Shown here: positions 61,301 through 64,000 of the stretch, piece by piece
Layout: every line of letters starts with the position of its first letter
Position numbering within the stretch: the stretch's first letter is position 1
Program-made: the position numbers and the translations under genes
Notes under the pieces: generated by a model
What the model was told of the DNA's origin: nothing
Seen by the model: only the letters and a program-made list of their open reading frames with translations
The model's database searches: none
Assembly: GCA_946965045.2 (NCBI GenBank)
Contig: OX337232.1
Location: 1,488,001-1,552,000 of the forward strand
Length of the DNA: 64,000 nt
Reading direction: 5' to 3'
Origin: Epithemia pelagica
Lineage: Eukaryota > Bacillariophyta > Bacillariophyceae > Surirellales > Surirellaceae

Positions 61301-61970
61301 AATTGTGTTCTTGATATTGCTGCGATTCGACAAAGTCATCATCGCTCAAATCCAAACCGCGTTCTCCAAACAAGTCATACTTTTTCTTCATGGTCGGATG
61401 ACTCAAGACTTCGTAGGCTCGATTCAATTCCTGAAACTTTTCCGTCGTGCCCAAACCCGATTGGGCATCGGGATGATAAATCTTGGCCAATCGTCGATAG
61501 GCCGATTTGATTTCTTGACGATCGGCCGTTCGTTTCACTTGCAAAATGGTATAATAATCGCGTTTGGGTCCGTCGCCGCCACTGCTACTGCTCGTTGGAT
61601 TCCTCCATCTTTGTTGCGCACTCACAAAGAGTCCAACACATCTTCTCCGAAAGGAACGGTTCGGATAGACCGTCTCCTTGTCTCGGAGAAGGGAGGGAGT
61701 GGTAGTGGGGGAACCACCACCACAAGACTCGGTGGTGGGTCCTGGTGGTCGGTAAAAAGGAATGGGTGACGATGGTGGAATCACACCCACAAAGGCTTGA
61801 CCTACCCCCACCAGACAAGCAACCACAAGAAAGGCAACATGCCCTGCTGTCCGGAACGAGCCAAGGACGGTTGTCGTCGTCGACGACGACCATCTTCTTG
61901 GTGGAATTGGTCGAGAGGAATACGGCAAGGTACGTGATTCTTCTTGTCTTGATGGTGGTGGGAATATCAT
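58320..61970 (-). CDS. atypical plastid DnaJ with duplicated zinc-finger module and HPDKNG repeats
   Basis: 1216 residues from the ATG complementary to 61968-61970; the frame opens 7 codons earlier at a TTG. After an Arg/Ser/Thr-rich start comes a signal-peptide core ending VGQAFVG, the plastid motif. The J domain (about 134-200) has YHPDAQ and is close to that of the DnaJ at 10760. Zinc module 1 (about 351-405) has CPACSGHG, CTACGGSG, CKVCGGTG and CSACNGQG, then DLYIYLSVV. Next come about 600 Asn/Thr/Ser/Gly-rich residues with six HPDK(N/H)G repeats (about 583-802). Module 2 (about 1095-1160) has CDSCLGQG, CPSCGGQG, CAACRGTG and CGTCHGQG, then DLYIYLKVV near the end. Neither copy is followed by the second C-terminal beta-domain or the dimerisation end. 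It is presumably a plastid Hsp70 co-chaperone of unusual form. Confidence 0.88.
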   Translation of the reverse strand: MIFPPPSRQEESRTLPYSSRPIPPRRWSSSTTTTVLGSFRTAGHVAFLVVACLVGVGQAFVGVIPPSSPIPFYRPPGPTTESCGGGSPTTTPSLLRDKETVYPNRSFRRRCVGLFVSAQQRWRNPTSSSSGGDGPKRDYYTILQVKRTADRQEIKSAYRRLAKIYHPDAQSGLGTTEKFQELNRAYEVLSHPTMKKKYDLFGERGLDLSDDDFVESQQYQEHNYRARHKQRGGGGGTTARGFSTQQQHYGQYMNYDDFFGSSSTSPFSGRDPSSPFGGVGVGVGANARKPRGTSTTFNRAAARTASTTTTTSAHTNTKEPTRGNDMYFDMEIDPKMAMFGGEKEIRIRHLVVCPACSGHGVITSTSDCTACGGSGRTETGATCKVCGGTGLQHPQDMVGGTVCSACNGQGVHTKSRQIKVKIPGNVKDGNNRLKLEGQGDAGRNGGPPGDLYIYLSVVKDRGTTTTTTTTTTTTQAHTAGTGQPSTAYAENGWSPESPFSQQQNAYNMNNNNNNNNNGASSTPSGSSGGGGRNNPFHFRVNDPPKSTTSNGYSSSTAASNGYRTTAATMNANTNTNNMMNTQQHPDKNGNRSPTMTNTNVHTNNNNNNHAAQSQTFPFSGFKGSSTANGRNNPRHFRVHEGPKARTNLHNQGEPTGFHNHPDKHGNRAPRTVVMNSSNTINNNNKGTTHPDKNGNRAPPTNSVMAMMMETVYNNARTMVGTSHPDKNGNRAPPNVMNGATATSRNGFMSSTSTTSTSASSSHPDKNGNRAPPKAMSSSYIGYMDSSSYFGYMDSTTKHPDKNGKEVPKMDSKNKAEEKIQIDRQDHPFFYANGTGTYAPPNGKTRSTSNGREAPKNGVPKPSYSNSTTIFEQNNGVKLHEYDIDRNGHVTKNGHSRPSDATNTRNGKQEPEEQPLFAINDTTTETVRQRLYPNGTSMDFDPFQSNSAFFYRSDTNGKDSNGKVNKKFDPNGSQMYSNGTTTNGASTFDIPQSNGASTTSSYRNGNSPGNFFRPKPNTNTNSRIKTKGPDDPFFGAAAAAAAGGIRATTGGVRSTTGGLSGASRPREIIIGDDVMWTKEVDWATANFGGEIVVEFQHLEHCDSCLGQGGELGDVKSACPSCGGQGVTTTTTTPSAATTTCAACRGTGRRLESSCGTCHGQGLAIVTRQIRVEIPPNVEDGNRLYVQGEGNAGPNGGPAGDLYIYLKVVPIIGSAPTP
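59563..60222 (-). repeat. six dispersed HPDKNG-type coding repeats
   Basis: Units of about 10-11 codons (HPDKNGNRAPP and variants) recur at roughly 60.2, 59.98, 59.89, 59.79, 59.68 and 59.57 kb, separated by 70-230 bp of low-complexity coding sequence. One copy has His for Asn (HPDKHG) and the last continues as KEVP. Confidence 0.85.
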
Positions 61971-62908
61971 TGTGGAACTGGAAAAGAACAAGAACGAGTT
62001 TACTCCAATGTTCTTGTTGTTGTCTGACAGCTATGGGAAGCCTTGATATGTCAAGTGGCCAACATTCAGAATGAGGCAGAATACCAAGGGTGATGAGAAT
62101 TGAGAATGATGATGATGGTCCATGTACATGCCAACTTAAATCGAGGGGATGATGCAAGATGCAAGGAGGATGGGATCGATGATGGATGCGAGACGAGCGA
62201 ACAAGTGTCCAAAGCAGATGGCTGGACCCGGGTGTCGTTCGGTACTCTCGGTCGTGAACGCAGATGGTCGTACTGAGTTCTGTACGTACACCTGAGCGGT
62301 TGTCTCCGAACGCAAAGACACACTCGACTGCAACTGCGACATTTTTTGAAATCCTAGGCGCGTCCGGCGTCGAGCGCGCCGGTCGTCCAGAGCCAATCGC
62401 CGGCCTTAAACAATCCCTCGTTCAAATGCTCGTTTAGGATTATTCAAATCCAGGCCTCTACCACAAAAAATAGCATGATTGCTATGGCAATATTAGGAGA
62501 GTGAATAATAGAGACCATCCTCCTCGTTGGTTTAGAAGGAGTACTTGTGGCAATCATTTTCGTACATACGCGCATGAGTCAGGGTGTGTCAGTCAAGGCA
62601 GAAGGAATGGAACAAGGACAGCAGTGGTGAGGAACATGCCTCTTCCTGCCACCTCAAGCCAAAAGATCAAACGTCAACTTCGCCTCATCAGTTTCAAAAA
62701 AGTGCACGTCACCTCCATCCAGATGGCGTCAAAAGACGAAACCGGCTCCATGATGTCCTTGAAGAATCATGTCGCTCATCAAATGTTGAATGGAACGATA
62801 CGGTAGCCTCATCGTTCCAGACAATCACCAAATTGTGATGACGACGACCATGGCAAACCAACTGCTGGTGCATATCCTGTTTGTTCTAAGTGACGATCCT
62901 TTTCTCGT
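61971..62908. other. intergenic region
   Basis: 938 bp between the DnaJ 5' end and the Prp16 3' end. The largest open frames (62501-62806 plus; 62136-62396 minus) have no recognisable domain and overlap others, so no gene is called. Confidence 0.4.
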
Positions 62909-64000
62909 TTACAATCCCAATCGGCCACGTTTTTTGGGCATGAACCGAGGTGTGGCAGTGAGAGAACTTCGTTGTGCTCCCGGAGTGGCCACAACCGTGC
63001 CAGGTCGTCGTTGGCGCACACTGGCCTGACTGGAGGACGACGTGGTACGTTTCGATTGCTCTTCTTCTTGTCGTTGTTGCTGCTGCTGTTGCTCTCGTTG
63101 TTGCATTTCCCGTTCCATTTGTTGGGCCGTTTCGTGTTGCTGGCGACGCTTGTGCACAATGGTTTCGTAGGATTCCTTGACACTAAAAAACATGGGGCCT
63201 GCTTCGGCCAACCATTCTCCTTCGACAGCCGTCACACAAGACATGTATTCCTTGGTGGTGGAGATCAATTCATGATAACAGACATAATCGGGTGTATAGC
63301 CCAAACCAAAGAGGGCCGAACTGGGGTGGAGGGCCGAAGGGATGCCCGTCAACATGTTGATGTATTCCCCAATGCCCTTGATTTTGGAACTATTGTAAAA
63401 ATAGGCCGCACAAATGGCCTTGCGAATCACATCCCAGGCACCACCGGCCGACTTGGGCTCCAATTTTTGTTGTTTCATCAAATCCAATAATTGGGCATGG
63501 ACCTCCCGGGCCTTGCGCAAGCCCTTGGCATGAATAAAATGCTTGTTGCACCATTCACCATCAAACCGGTACTGTTTGGCTCGCAAGTACACATTCAACA
63601 AGGTCAAGTGATCCGACTCGGGGACAAAAAACTTTTCCCGTGCGGCATCGGATTCTTCCTCGCGGTCCTTGGGCCGAAAAAAGACACTGGGAACCGACAA
63701 CATGCTGACAATAATCAACACTTCCGTCGAACACTCCCCCACAGTGTGTGCCTGCAACAACATTTTGCTCAAGGGTGGATCCAATGGAAAATCCACCATG
63801 CGACGACCCGTTTCCGTCAATTCTCCCGTATTGTCCAAAGCACCCAGAATCCACAATTGGTACATGGAATTCATGATATTGTCTTGTGGCGGAGGATCCA
63901 TAAAGGCAAAATCCAAAAGGTTTTGAATTCCCAGCGACTTGAGCAACAACACTACATTGCTCAAGTTGGTACGTTGAATTTCTGGCACGGCCGACGCCAT
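62909..64000 (-). CDS. PRP16: pre-mRNA-splicing DEAH-box helicase Prp16/DHX38, C-terminal part
   Basis: 363 residues; the 5' part lies beyond the right edge, and the Met at 64000 is internal. Visible are the end of helicase domain 2 ([20 protein letters not shown]), the winged-helix/ratchet HA2 domain ([39 protein letters not shown]) and the OB-fold ([54 protein letters not shown]). The tail, with a Gln/Glu helix and a TPG...TPRF ending RGRLGL, matches the conserved Prp16 C-terminus rather than Prp2, Prp22 or Prp43. Prp16 remodels the spliceosome after the first catalytic step. Confidence 0.92.
   Translation of the reverse strand: MASAVPEIQRTNLSNVVLLLKSLGIQNLLDFAFMDPPPQDNIMNSMYQLWILGALDNTGELTETGRRMVDFPLDPPLSKMLLQAHTVGECSTEVLIIVSMLSVPSVFFRPKDREEESDAAREKFFVPESDHLTLLNVYLRAKQYRFDGEWCNKHFIHAKGLRKAREVHAQLLDLMKQQKLEPKSAGGAWDVIRKAICAAYFYNSSKIKGIGEYINMLTGIPSALHPSSALFGLGYTPDYVCYHELISTTKEYMSCVTAVEGEWLAEAGPMFFSVKESYETIVHKRRQQHETAQQMEREMQQREQQQQQQRQEEEQSKRTTSSSSQASVRQRRPGTVVATPGAQRSSLTATPRFMPKKRGRLGL

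Noticed and set aside
59232-61769. Long plus-strand frames (288 and 344 codons) opposite the atypical DnaJ
   Set aside because: They are antisense shadows of a biased Asn/Thr/Gly-rich gene with clear DnaJ motifs on the minus strand.
62501-62806. 101-codon plus-strand frame
   Set aside because: Composition is not coding-like, another frame overlaps it, and no domain is visible.

Overview
This window is nuclear DNA from a photosynthetic stramenopile, most likely a diatom. Four observations support this. Genes are monocistronic on both strands, with short GT-AG introns (66-118 nt, one of 250 nt) that keep the reading frame. Several predicted plastid proteins begin with a signal peptide followed by an Ala-Phe type cleavage motif (CQAF, EAFVP, SAFIR, QAFVG), the bipartite targeting signal of red-lineage secondary plastids. 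The gene content is eukaryotic (PIG-T, PSMD9, Prp16, F-box/SNF2 helicase, plant-type tRNA ligase). A Copia retrotransposon and Harbinger-like and hAT DNA transposons are present. No CRISPR array, operon or bacterial feature was found. The species cannot be named from this sequence.

Layout. 0-38.3 kb is a compact genic block: an RGG-rich protein (cut by the left edge), a membrane-anchored histidine-phosphatase-like protein that has lost both catalytic histidines, an RsmB-type rRNA methyltransferase with tRNA-Ala(UGC) just upstream, PSMD9, an SDR enzyme, a thylakoid-lumen TPR protein, a plastid DnaJ, an RNase HII-methyltransferase fusion ORF, PIG-T, two uncharacterised genes, an STK16-like kinase, a five-exon F-box/SNF2/RING helicase, an uncharacterised protein, a four-exon DEX1-like FG-GAP membrane protein with seven 50-residue repeats, and a 1592-residue plant-type tRNA ligase with a plastid-like leader.

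38.4-53.8 kb is accessory DNA built of nested insertions. A Harbinger-like element (38424-44365, 30-bp terminal inverted repeats) carries a two-exon DDE transposase, a 222-bp palindrome and a divergent second gene. That second gene is interrupted by a complete hAT element (40609-43400) with 16-bp TIRs and a perfect 8-bp target duplication. After two small membrane-protein genes comes a TIR element with a probable TA duplication (46195-53837). It is split by a 7.0-kb Copia element (46652-53684) that has nearly identical LTRs and a 5-bp target duplication. The Copia primer site matches the anticodon arm of initiator tRNA-Met, as in Drosophila copia.

54-64 kb is genic again: a small acidic protein with an apparent frameshift, a three-exon membrane RING-H2 protein, a very unusual plastid DnaJ with two zinc-finger modules and six HPDKNG-type repeats, and the 3' part of the splicing helicase Prp16 (cut by the right edge).

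Themes. Several genes concern plastid protein folding (two DnaJ paralogues), plastid or organellar RNA maturation (RsmB, tRNA ligase, RNase HII) and thylakoid lumen proteins. Apart from shared compartment there is no evidence that they form one system. The most novel candidates are the repeat-bearing DnaJ, the RNase HII-methyltransferase fusion, the catalytically dead phosphatase and the nested mobile-element cluster. Start codons were moved to the first plausible ATG where the longest open frame began at a non-ATG codon.
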